From Cinnamomum chago (Eukaryota; Streptophyta; Magnoliopsida; Laurales; Lauraceae), in assembly GCA_038049695.1 (NCBI GenBank), contig CP142460.1, forward strand, positions 26,444,001 to 26,508,000: a stretch of DNA of 64,000 nucleotides, written 5' to 3'. The notes beneath the pieces were generated by a model, which saw nothing but the letters and a program-made list of their open reading frames with translations, did not search any database and had not been told where the DNA came from. The stretch's first letter is position 1. Each line of letters begins with the position of its first letter. The translations under genes were made by a program, and so were the position numbers. This document shows, piece by piece, positions 22,541-32,177 of this stretch.

Positions 22541-22788
22541 CCATTTGACAAAAGGTTTTTCATAAAATGACAAACTTTTGATCAAATTTCTAAACAAATA
22601 TTCCCATTTAACTATTGCTTGAATTTATCACAAAAGAATTTGAGTGAAAAGAGGGAATACAAAAAAGAGAAGTGCTAAAAAAAATGTCCACAAGCACTAT
22701 AAGAAAAAGAGTACCAAAAAATATATGTGTGTATACACGGGTACCAAAAAAAAGAAGAAGAAAAAGGTTTGTTACAAGAATTAGGAGC

Positions 22789-24355
22789 TCAGTCTCACGT
22801 GGTCTTCAACCAAAGACTTAACTCCTCAAGCAGACTCTTGGCCTTAGCCTCTAAAGCTTCCAGGCCACGCTTCTTCAAGATCTTCCCATAGAATGCGGCA
22901 GAACGCCGCGATCCGTCTGCAGCACGGGGAAGCTCTTCCCAAAGAATCTGCCATTGCTCGTACTCTTAAGACTTCCTCCAGAGATTGTTTTCAGCCACCT
23001 CGACCTGGCGAATCAGAGTCCCTTCTCTGGCACGAGCTTCCACAATGGCCGCCCATTTCATAGCAGCTTGTTCCTCCAATAGCTCAAGATGCTGCCTGGT
23101 CTCAATGACCTCTCTATCAACGCGGCGCAGGTCCTCTGTCAACTCAATGATAGCCAACTCGGTAACGTTTCTCTCCCGAACAAATTGCTTCCGAGTCCAA
23201 CTCAAACTTGACCTCGCTAGAAGGCTTCAAAAACATTTCATTGAAAAAGTCACCACTTGGGAAGCTCTTGGTTTCATTCCACTTGCTCCCTAAAGCTATA
23301 ACTTCATCAATGAAAGCCTTCGCATCTGCAATGTCTAGGCCGACTTCTTCGCTATCAACAAGGATGTCTTGTACATGCTTAACCATGCCAAAGCCGGCTT
23401 CTAAATGGGCAGAAGAAAGAGTTTCGACCCATGAGCTCAAAATGCTCTTCAACACTTTCTTCGCATACTTAAGAGATGGCCTGGATGAAGGCTCGCCACT
23501 TTCCATTGGTCGACTGCCCGTGTCATGTCCTGCTGGAGGAGTGATCATTAAGCTCTTTCTAATCGGAGACACTGGCGAAGGAATCTGTTCAGAAGAATTC
23601 ATCTCTGTTGCATTAAAATTGGAAGAAGAAGTCCCTGTTTCTGGTTCAACTGCAGGCATCCCCTGCTCTGGCACTGAGAAAGACGAAGGAACTTCTTCTA
23701 CTACCTCACAATTTGCCAACAAAACAAAACAAAAAGAGGTATGAATATGATCCTGTTGAAAAAAAATCATTATCATCAGGGTTATTGCTACAAATACCTT
23801 CTTCGACGATCGGCGGAATACTTTCTGCCTCCATGAGTTCATCTAAAGCGTCGTCAAAGGCCGCATCCATGGATGGCTTGAAATCGTCAGAATTCTGTGG
23901 CAAGTCAGCTGACAAGAAAACAAGCAACATGTTAGCAAATGACTGCACAGACAAAAAAAGAAAACACAAAGAAGTCGTACCAGGTGAAAATTCTGGAATC
24001 ACTCTAGAGTCCCTCGGTTCTTCTTCAGATGCCGCAATCGGATCCGTCACTGCTTCATCGGCCGGAACCTCAGGCATCACCAAATCACCATCTCCCACTA
24101 AAAAGGAGAGAAAGAAAATCAAAACAAGAAATCTCAGCGAAAAGAAACGAAAAGAGAAACAGGAGGAATCATACCTTCGCTAACGGTTTCTTCCTCTCGC
24201 CTCATCACGGTTGAGGGAATCGTACTCTTCCAAGTTTCTCTCCACAAATTGGACCTTCTCCTAGGCCTGTTGTACGGCCACATTAGGAGACCTGGTAGAC
24301 CGACGAGGTGCATCAGTAACAGGCTCTTTGCCTTTGTTCGTTCTGGAGGAACTAC
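22789..24355 (-). pseudogene. Antisense intron-containing gene of element B (decayed copy)
   Basis: Homologous to the antisense gene of E (61920-64000). Exons inferred on the minus strand: 24175-24355, 23981-24097, 23798-23908, and a 3' exon from about 23725 down to 22789. Introns 24098-24174 and 23909-23980 have GT...AG ends with T-rich tracts, and the three donors after these exons (24174, 23980, 23797) all cut after codon position 1. The 3' exon encodes a Ser/Pro-rich segment, then AKKVLKSILSSWVETLSSAH..., then a heptad-rich coiled-coil-like region. Lesions: the acceptor of the last intron is changed (tggcaaa where E has gccag), a taa lies near 22966, the stop comes a few codons early, and the exon at 24175-24355 is frameshifted relative to E. 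The homology with the long first exon of E ends at 24356. Function unknown. Confidence 0.75.
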
Positions 24356-25225
24356 CTGCAAAGGATGAAAAAAAAATCAATCGTCCAAGTGACAGAATTT
24401 TGCTAAAAAAATCCTAGCGAAATTTTGGCATGATTCCAGGATAATTCCGAAGAAAAGGGAGACATCCCGGAGAAGATATGAAGCTTGAAGATGAGCTCAA
24501 TGAAGCATCCTTAAAGAAAGTTTGGACTCAAACACTGCTGCGAGATCAAATCAATCTTATTGAATCTCCACAAGCTTGAAAAAGGGCTCAACATCGCCAC
24601 GAGCTCCAAACTTTGAAGCTTGAAAAGCTCCTCAAAATCTAGCAAGATCAAGAAAGGGCTTAACATTGTTGCGAGCTCCAAATCCCAAAACTTGCAAAAG
24701 ATTTTCAGGTATTCATCATCATGCTTCCAATCAATTTACTAAAGAGCATGCATCCAAAAAATCATCATGCATTAGATGCTAGGAAAACTTTAACCAAAGT
24801 TTGATCAATTCCAACCCAACTTGGTCAAAACCAATCAAACTTTGTCAAAGTCAAAATTCATATTGACTTGACTTAGAAATTCTAGCCTTTTATCTTGATG
24901 CATCAAAAAAGAGAAAGAAAGGAAAATGCATGAACATATTGATTTGCATAAGCCTCATCATCATGGTAAGCAAAAAAAAAAAGAGAAGCAAAAAAAAAAG
25001 GAGAAAGAAATTTCAAAAAAATAAATAAAAATTTTAGGCAGCAGGCCGTGGCCCACTGCCATGTGGTAGTACGGCCAGGTCCGTAGCCAAGAAAAGCAAA
25101 AAAAAAAACGTAAAAAAAAATAAGAAAAAACAGCACGTGGAAAAAAAAAAGAAAAGAAAAGATAAGGAAATAATTCTACTTCTACAATGCAAATTTCTTG
25201 TGGAGAAAGAAAACTTATGTGAAGC

Positions 25226-25228
25226 CAT
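25226..25228 (-). other. Candidate start codon of the antisense gene (short first exon), element B
   Basis: On the minus strand ATGGCTTCACATAAG follows a CTT-rich stretch typical of plant 5' UTRs, about 130 nt after TATAAAAG. D keeps ATGGCTTCGAGTAAG at 45860 in the same setting. A GT (gtaaag in D, gtagaag in B) about 40 nt later could be the donor of a first intron. Start and exon are inferred; no transcript was seen. Confidence 0.4.
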
Positions 25229-25357
25229 TGATGGAGAAGAAGAAGAAAAGCTTGAAGATCCTTGAAGAAGAAGAAGAAAAATTCTTGATCTTAGAGCACT
25301 CTTGAAGACTCTTCCAAAGAAAGAAAGCAATGAATCAAAAATCCAATCTCCCCGTGC

Positions 25358-25365
25358 TTTTATAG
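25358..25365 (-). promoter_or_regulatory. Candidate promoter (TATAAAAG) for the antisense gene, element B
   Basis: Minus-strand TATAAAAG followed by a CTT-rich leader and the ATG at 25228. The same box and leader occur in D at 45981-45988. It is upstream of, and in the same orientation as, the antisense gene, so it could drive it independently of the LTR. Confidence 0.5.
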
Positions 25366-25981
25366 AAGAGAGCAATTCAAAATAAGAAACAAGGAGAAAA
25401 GAAAGGAGGTAAGTGCTAAAAATTAGCAACCTTCCAAAAAAAAACGGAGATTTGAGATATTCTCTCCCAAAGAGAAGATTCTTTGAGAAATTTTCTCCAA
25501 AAAGAAAGGGAATGAGAAATATTCTCTCCCAAAGAGAGATACTTTGAGAAAATCTCTCTCAAAAGAAAGGAAACTTGAGAGATTCTCTCCAAGTAAGGAT
25601 ATTTTTAGATATTCTCTATCCAAAAGAAATATTTTTAGATATTCTTTACAAAATGACACCATGTGAGATCTAAGCCATCTTTAAAAGCTTAAGGTCCCAT
25701 GGGCTAGCCCACATGAGCCAGGTTTCACCACCTAGGCACTAAAAAGGGCTTCCTTTCAAAAAATTCCTCTTACCAAGAGCATACAATATGGTTTCATGCC
25801 TCTTTTGGGTCGATTGAACCATTAAAAAAAAAGCCTCATGAGTTTCCAAAAAACCAAACCATCCAACCTAATATACCAAATTGAGCCAAAATCTTGAAAT
25901 TGACATACCACAAAATCCAAACCTCACCCCCCAACTTGCCACATACAGCTTGTTGTGTCACAAGGTCAAAACCAAATCTGA

Positions 25982-25986
25982 CCCCC
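25982..25986. repeat. Target-site duplication CCCCC of the solo LTR (partner 29252-29256)
   Basis: ctgaccccc precedes TGTGAG and ccccccaacttgcc follows TGACA. Without the insertion the sequence reads like the intact repeat unit in D (gaccccctaacttgcc). Because the target is a C run, the length is formally ambiguous by one. Confidence 0.7.
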
Positions 25987-27376
25987 TGTGAGACCCCGAC
26001 CCGAGTGAACTTGATTAGTGTTAATTGAGTTTTGTGTTAGACTTAAGCGTGACTAGTATTTCTTGACTAAGTTGGGTTTGGAATAGCTTTTGACATAGTT
26101 TTGGGGAATTTTGATTGCTTTGTGATAGTGGGGCCCTTTGGGGGTTCCTTTTCATGACTTTACATGTGCTTGAGGATTTATAGGAGATTTTACATTCATT
26201 TTTTTAATCCCATTTTATTTTTATTGTTAATCCCTACAACTTTTATGTTGATCCCGTGCCCGTTCGAGACCCCGAAACTTGACTTTCCTAGTCTTGAGGG
26301 CAAAACAGTCATTTTACACTAAATCTGTACCCAAAACTTGATATCTCCAAAACCCGTGAAACATATACTTTTTGGAAACTAGATATTTCGGCGATCATTT
26401 CTTCCTTCTTCATCGAATTCATCCGAGATCCCGAAAACCATGATTTCAGCCCAAAGAGATTTTCTAGTGGTGGGACCCATTCTCACTTGCTTATAAGAGG
26501 AACCCATCTCGCTTCTTTTCCATCTCCATTTTTCCAGCAGAAAAGGCAGCCTAGGGTTTTCTCTTGCAACCTTCTCTTCTTCTTCTTGCTCTCTCCATCT
26601 CCAATCCACACCAAACTCACACCAATCAAGAAATGGAGGTTATCATTCTCTTCCCCACCTTGCAAGCTTCCTTTTGATACCATTTGTTAAGAAACCTATC
26701 AACTTTGAGACTCCCTTTGGAGCTCATCTTGCCATTAGAGAACCTTACAAGTAAGCAACCTTCCCCATCTCTTAGATTTGTGCTTCTTTGATCTTGAAGA
26801 GGTCCCATTTTCATTATTGTAAGGTTTCCCTTTCTATTTCATTGTCTGACCATTTTAGGGCTTTTTTGGGGATTTTGTTCATAGCTTGAATCTTTGGCTT
26901 GGAAGAGTATTAGAGCTTGATTTCCTTGATTAGAAGACCCAAGGAAAGTGGATGAATGGATAAGTTTTTGAACATTTACATGTTTCATGGAAATCTCTTG
27001 TTTTACACTATTGGTTCTTAATGATTTTTACATGTGTATTCATAGTTTTCCTTGCCTTGATTTCTATTACTTTTGAAATGCATATTGATGAGTTGATTTC
27101 TCTATTATACATCTTGATAAATGTATCCATTATGTTGTTAAAGTGTAGATGAATCTTATGGATAGTGGTTTTCTTTTCTTTGATGTTTGAATGTGAAGAA
27201 GAAGGTGTTTGGATTTAATGTTCATTGAAGTTTTGATGGGAGTTTTTATTTTAGTTTGGATGTTTGTTGAAGCAAGGAAAAGCTCAGTTTGTATAAGAGT
27301 GCAAGTGGAAGAGAAAGGAGGGAAAAGATATCAGAAAATAGAAAAAATTCAGATGCCTGGGAGGTTTTTGCCTCAT

Positions 27377-27439
27377 GGCGTCCGGACGCCAGGAGACAGA
27401 GACTTGGGTGCCCTTTTTTGCTTCCGGGCGTCCGGACGC
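27377..27439. repeat. Paired GCGTCCGGACGC palindromes in the solo LTR
   Basis: GGCGTCCGGACGCC (perfect 14-bp palindrome) at 27377-27390 and GCGTCCGGACGC at 27428-27439, 38 bp apart. They lie beside the shared module at 27481-27539, as the GGCGCC arrays lie beside it in element F. Confidence 0.8.
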
Positions 27440-27480
27440 TGGGAACCTGCAGGGGGGATAAAATGGGCCAGTTTGAAACG

Positions 27481-27539
27481 CCTATAACTTTTGATTCCCA
27501 TATCGGATTTGGAAGTTCTATATACCGTTGGAAAGCTCT
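27481..27539. repeat. 59-bp module shared with element F (4476-4534)
   Basis: Blocks tataacttttga, tcggatttgga, ctatata and cgttggaaagctct in the same order, spacing and strand as at 4476-4534. The rest of the two LTRs is not visibly similar. Confidence 0.7.
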
Positions 27540-28399
27540 TGAAGCAAGGAATCCAACGGTATACTTATCTTAGTGATAAAAGATTGAAAATAAAGTGGAT
27601 ATTTGAACCAATGAAAACCAGTATGTGATTAAAACTTTTTAGCTTGATATTGTGCATTTGAAAATCCTAAAGTGTATAAGGAGCCCGGAATGTCTTCAAA
27701 CTCAAGGGGTACCAAGTTATTATTACAATCGACATACGGGACCCCTATTCACCTTAAACAAATCTTGACATCATTATTTTTCCCGGAATTGTATTAGTTC
27801 ATTGTATTTCCTCATTTCCAAGATTTACATTACACGACTTGTTTTCCCGAAAGCATTGAAGTTACAGTAGTAATAGTTACTTGTCCTGAAATGTATTGCA
27901 CCACATGAAATGGAAATTATTCCTTGAACATCCTTGCCCCAGATGTTTGTTTACTTGCACTTGATTTACTTGTTCATGTCTCGAATTGTTAATTAACCTA
28001 TGCGTCGGCATCACTAAGCTTGGATAACCTTGTCGGTTTGATCCACCGACTTGGAGATCCCCCTCCCGTCCCGCCAGCTGCAGTTTGGATCCCGATGCCC
28101 GGTTTATTACAGTGGTCCCGTCCCAATACCCGGTTCGCTACCGTGGTCCCGTCCCGTATATTTATATTGTATATATGTTTTTCGTTGAATCTCCTCACCT
28201 TATGTGACTGAGACCAACGTCCCGTTATACTCTTATCACTTTGGTGATAGAGGACTTAGCTTTGTGTGATTGTCATCTTGCTTGTTTCCCGATTTCCTTG
28301 GATACCCGTACATGTTTTATACGGCATTATGTTTTCAGTAAATGATTCGTTTCTTTTATAAAAGTTATTGATTGAACAGGTTAAATGCTTTTACAGACG

Positions 28400-28620
28400 T
28401 TTTACATGAATATATGATCCGTCAAATATCCATGTTTTACAGACTTTTACATGAATATATGATTTGTCAGATATTCATGTTTTACAGACGTTTTACATGA
28501 ATATATGATTTGTCAGATATCCATGTTTTACAGACGTTTTACATGAATATATGATTTGTCAGATATCCATGTTTTACACCCGTTTTACATGAATACATGA
28601 TTTGTCAGATATACATGATC
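28400..28620. repeat. Five tandem copies of a 45-46 bp repeat in the solo LTR
   Basis: tttacatgaatatatgattt, followed by gtcagatat and ccatg, recurs with starts at about 28401, 28446, 28492, 28538 and 28583. The copies differ at a few positions. Confidence 0.85.
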
Positions 28621-29251
28621 TTTCCACTTGTCTTATTTATATGTAGCATTTGATCAAATAGCATGATTTATCACATGTTTTATTCTTTAGTATATTTATT
28701 ATCTTTTCACCCACCTACCAAACCGTTGTTCTGACCCACTATTTTGGTACTCAGGTCCAGATTTCTTTGTCCCGAGCTGAGTGCTTTTGTTGGCTATGGA
28801 GCCATGAGTTGCATGTTGTTTTGTTGGCTATGTCATGTAGACATTGGGCTTGGCATCGGAGCTACGTCATATATGGGGTAGTGGTTAATAGCTTATAGTT
28901 GTATGGCTTCTATTAGCCTTTTCTTAGGATTCTTAATTAATGTACATTGATAATTATAACATGAACATATATGGGAATGTAATATATCCTGTTACTGTCA
29001 GCTCTGTACTTTGTTGTGATGGTTTACTCCAGTCTGATATGGTTCTTGATATAATAGCTATATGCTAGGGGTTGAGTGCGTCGCGGAATCCGATGACTAC
29101 GGACTCTGGGTCGCAATGCCACGAAAGCTTCCACAAAATATTCAGAATGTGTTAGAATGTGTTGTCTTCACACACACGGATCTTGAGAGAAAAAATATAT
29201 TTATGCTTAATCCCATTCGCACCCCCGAGGTTCCGGTTTGGGGGCGTGACA

Positions 29252-29656
29252 CCCCCCAACTTGCCACATACAGCTTGTTGGGTCACAAGGTCAAAATCCA
29301 AAAATCAAACCCCGACCCCCTAACCTGCCACATACAGCTTGTTAGGTCACAAGGTCAAAAACCAAAAATCCTTCTTGACCACCTGCTGCACCACATAAGG
29401 CCCTTAGGTTCACAAGGTCAAAAGGAAAACCAAAAATCCAAAACCCAAATCTAACTCCCTCATGTCATTTTCAAAAAAATTTCCTTGAGATGGTACGTGA
29501 TCTCTTTCTCACTACCAAAAAATCCCCTTCGAAAATCAAAGGGCTATTAAAAAAATGCTCAAAGACTCTTGGTCAAATCAGAAGCTCTCCTCCAAGGTTT
29601 TCTTCAAGGCACATCGACTCCAAAAGCTACTCGCCGCTGTACCTCGAGGGGGCATT
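29252..29656 (+). other. 3' region of element B, right part, with polypurine tract
   Basis: Two or three copies of a roughly 64-bp unit with core cttgccacatacagcttgtt and ggtcacaaggtcaaaa continue the series begun at 25930; D has the same series at 46600-46780. Just before the LTR lies gaggggg (29646-29652) followed by catt, identical to D (46996-47002): the likely primer for plus-strand DNA synthesis. Confidence 0.7.
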
Positions 29657-32177
29657 TGTTGACACCAAAAATGTCACTTTGCCTCTTCAACATCAAGAAG
29701 CCGCATGAAGCCACATCCAACTATAAAAAGGCATTGCTGCTTCAAGCATCAGATCTTGTCAAAGTTAAACAAAAACTGCAAGATCCTTCAAGACACCAAA
29801 AAGAGGGGTTCGCATGAAGTTTCGGGCCATTCCAACATCATTTGGCCTAACTTCACTCCTCCGGCAGCCAAACTGGCGCTCCTGGCAGCGACATCGTCAA
29901 AGACATCAAAACTTCGATCAGAGCCTATGGATGGTCCCAAAATACCTCCAAAAGGCTCCACGTCCAATTTCAACTCATTCCAACGACGTTTGACCCGACT
30001 TTGTCGCTCCGAAAGAAAATCAAGCCTCCTGACGGCGAGAACCACCGGGGCCATTACTCATCAAACGGAGCACATGGGCGGCTTCAGTATGCTTCAAAAG
30101 GGCTGCACGTCAAATTTCAGGTCATTCCGACAACGTTTGACCCAACTTTGACACTCCGAAAGAAAATCAAGGCTACCGGCGGCGGAGCACCCCGGGACCA
30201 TGATATCCAAATCGGAGCTAATGGATCATCTTAAAAAACTCCAATAGGCTCCTTGTCAAATTTCAGGTCAATCGGACATCGGTTGACCGCACATCAAAGC
30301 GCGACATCTTCCTCGCGATGAAATCAAGCCTAGCAGTAATGGGACCCCAAACGGCTTCAAAACTCAAGCAAAAGCCCATGGTTGGTCCTATCTATTGCTC
30401 AGGAGGCTTCACCTCAAATTCCAGGTCATTCCGACATCGTTTGACTTAGTTTCAACTCTTGACAAAAATCGGCAACTCTGCACGGCAAAGTCTTCGGCTT
30501 TTCCAAAAAATAGGAAACTTTGTGCTCTGATTTGCACGACTTCTCCTCGGGTTTTCTTCAGGATAACCAAGCCAAAGAGGAAAAATGTCAAGAAAAATAC
30601 AAGAGTAAAAAAGAAACAAAAAGCTCGAAAAATGGCCGACGAAATGACGACCAAAGGGGAAAAATTCCCCCATGGTCGCCGGCAACCCTGGAACTCCGGG
30701 TCCTCGGGTTTCCGCCGGAAGGCCCTTTTTCTGATGCTTTTCGCGTTTCGGGAGTTCCAGCCCCTACGATTTCCTGAAAATCTAATTTTTTGAAAATCTA
30801 ATTTTTTATGCTCGGAATCGACTAATCTTCGTCTACATTTCAGATCTGCCGTCAAGAGCATGAAATTGTCATCGATCACTCCAAGATCTCCAATCGGCCG
30901 ACCAAGAAAGTACACTTTCTGTCCGACCGATCGAGAAATCGATAAGACAGATGATACCGGCCCACTATTAGCAATCTGTGTCTAAAGTTGCATAATCATC
31001 CGACAACGATAAACATGAAGATCCATCGTCGATCATCGCAAGAAGAATTCTAAAAGACACGGCACGGCCCGCGACCCTTCAAATCCCCGGCGACCACTTA
31101 ATGTTGTTAATTGACCCAACTAAATGCGGTCATTAATTCATTATTTTGGACAGCCCAATCAGAAGCAAGGAAATGGGAGTTACAAGTCAAAGCCATCATG
31201 GCATTAAAGCCATGAAACTCCTCCCATCATGGAGATTGAAGGCGATTAAATGCCCATCATTCTCCATCGGCCAATCAAACTCAAGGAAAACGGAGTTACA
31301 AAATCAAGAAATAAAAACTTGTAACTCCTCCCATGATGGAGCTTGAAAGCCAACAAAGCTCATAAACACTCCTAAATGGCTACCAAAGGCATATAAATAG
31401 GAGATCATTCCAAGAAGAAAGGATCAGAAAAATTATCAGAAAAATAAAAGAAAAACCAGCCAGAAAAGATCGTTCAGAATTCCCCGAAGCTCTGAAGAAA
31501 CTCTGTTGCAACAGACACCACCAGGTGATTGAAGTCCCTTGGGGGACACTCCCCCCCAAGGGAAATCCCTCTCTTCTCCTATTCAACATGGCCCAGACGT
31601 GGCTTTTCAGCCCGTCTCTTTGTTTTTTATTGGATATAGGACCTTCCCTCGGTCTTTATCCTCTAAAAACTGAAGTTCACGCCAAGCCAAAGAATCGAAG
31701 CATCAAGCATTCTCATCTGAAGGACGATGGCGAAGTCCATACATGACTTGCGACCGTCGATCTGAACGAGACCCCACAATCTCCTGAGAAGTCAGATTCT
31801 CTTTCTTACTTTTCTATTGTACTTTTTATTTTCTTTAAGAGACAAAAAAATTCACAATTCTCGTCTTTCATTTTGATGAGATTTGTAAATCGCCTTTCAC
31901 GGCAAACAAAAGCGCCTCTAACGACATCCAAAAAAAACTGTCTTTTTTCTTAAATATATGTGCAATGGAAAGTTAGAAAAAGGATTGATTTCCTTTCTAC
32001 CTGCGAAGGTGGATCTCCGGATCACCATTTCTAAGTTCCAAGTAGAATAGAAAATCAAGCATACTCGTACAAAAATGTGATACCCGCATTTTCCCCCTCT
32101 TTTTTTTCCCTCCGTTCGGCCCTCCCAGCGACCCCGGGGACGGATGGGGGAGGAAAGGAAGGAAATCGGGTCCATCA
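29657..32177 (+). repeat. 3' LTR of element B (2,521 bp)
   Basis: Starts TGTTGACACC directly after the polypurine tract and ends gggtccatca. TATAAATA at 31392-31399. It matches 8440-11000 throughout but has a single-copy palindrome (about 30669-30690). Immediately after it the RT coding sequence of element 1 resumes, preceded by the right target duplication. Confidence 0.88.

Larger units (their letters stand above)
24356..25981. other. Non-coding 3' region of element B, left part
   Basis: Contains agctt/gaagcttgaa-rich sequence (24470-24720), a cryptic palindrome relic (tacggccaggtccgta near 25071), a minus-strand promoter-like signal (25358-25365), an array of gagatattctctcccaaag-like units of about 40 bp (25445-25650), and the first copy of the cttgccacatacagcttgtt repeat (25930). 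Homologous to D 45291-46650. No sense gene is seen. Confidence 0.65.
25987..29251. mobile_element. Solo LTR (3,265 bp) nested in element B ('element G')
   Basis: Starts TGTGAGACCCCG and ends GGGGGCGTGACA, with TG/CA ends and CCCCC flanks. The ends are imperfectly complementary over about 15 bp. No coding domain and no second LTR copy lie between, so it is read as a solo LTR. On the minus strand it starts TGTCACGCCCC, a familiar start of plant Ty3/gypsy LTRs (memory), so minus orientation is likely. It carries paired GCGTCCGGACGC palindromes, the 59-bp module also found in element F, and a 46-bp tandem repeat. Short ORFs inside are not supported by anything else. Confidence 0.75.
8440..32177 (+). 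mobile_element. Element B: Tat-lineage Ty3/gypsy retrotransposon with both LTRs, inserted in element 1
   Basis: Boundaries are set by two LTRs of about 2.5 kb, the flanking agcat/agcct duplication, and the exact resumption of element 1 RT coding sequence at 32178. Order: 5' LTR, PBS, leader, gag-pro-pol (12232-21160), short-motif arrays, antisense gene, non-coding 3' region interrupted by a solo LTR (25987-29251), polypurine tract, 3' LTR. Without the nested insertion it is about 20.5 kb, large but within the range of Tat/Ogre elements. The two LTRs show about nine differences in their first 150 nt, and gag-pol has at least ten disabling lesions, so the insertion is old. Element 1 must be older still. 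Confidence 0.88.

Noticed and set aside
24346..24365. cctttgcag before gtagttcc as a certain splice acceptor of the B antisense gene
   Set aside because: The homologous E sequence is continuous exon here (gaggcaggtact), so the point may be a deletion breakpoint rather than an intron end.
26379..27573. Small ORFs in the solo LTR G, including one near a CT-rich stretch that resembles a 5' UTR
   Set aside because: No domain or homologous partner in the window, and the segment lies in an LTR; transcribed LTR sequence is a sufficient explanation.
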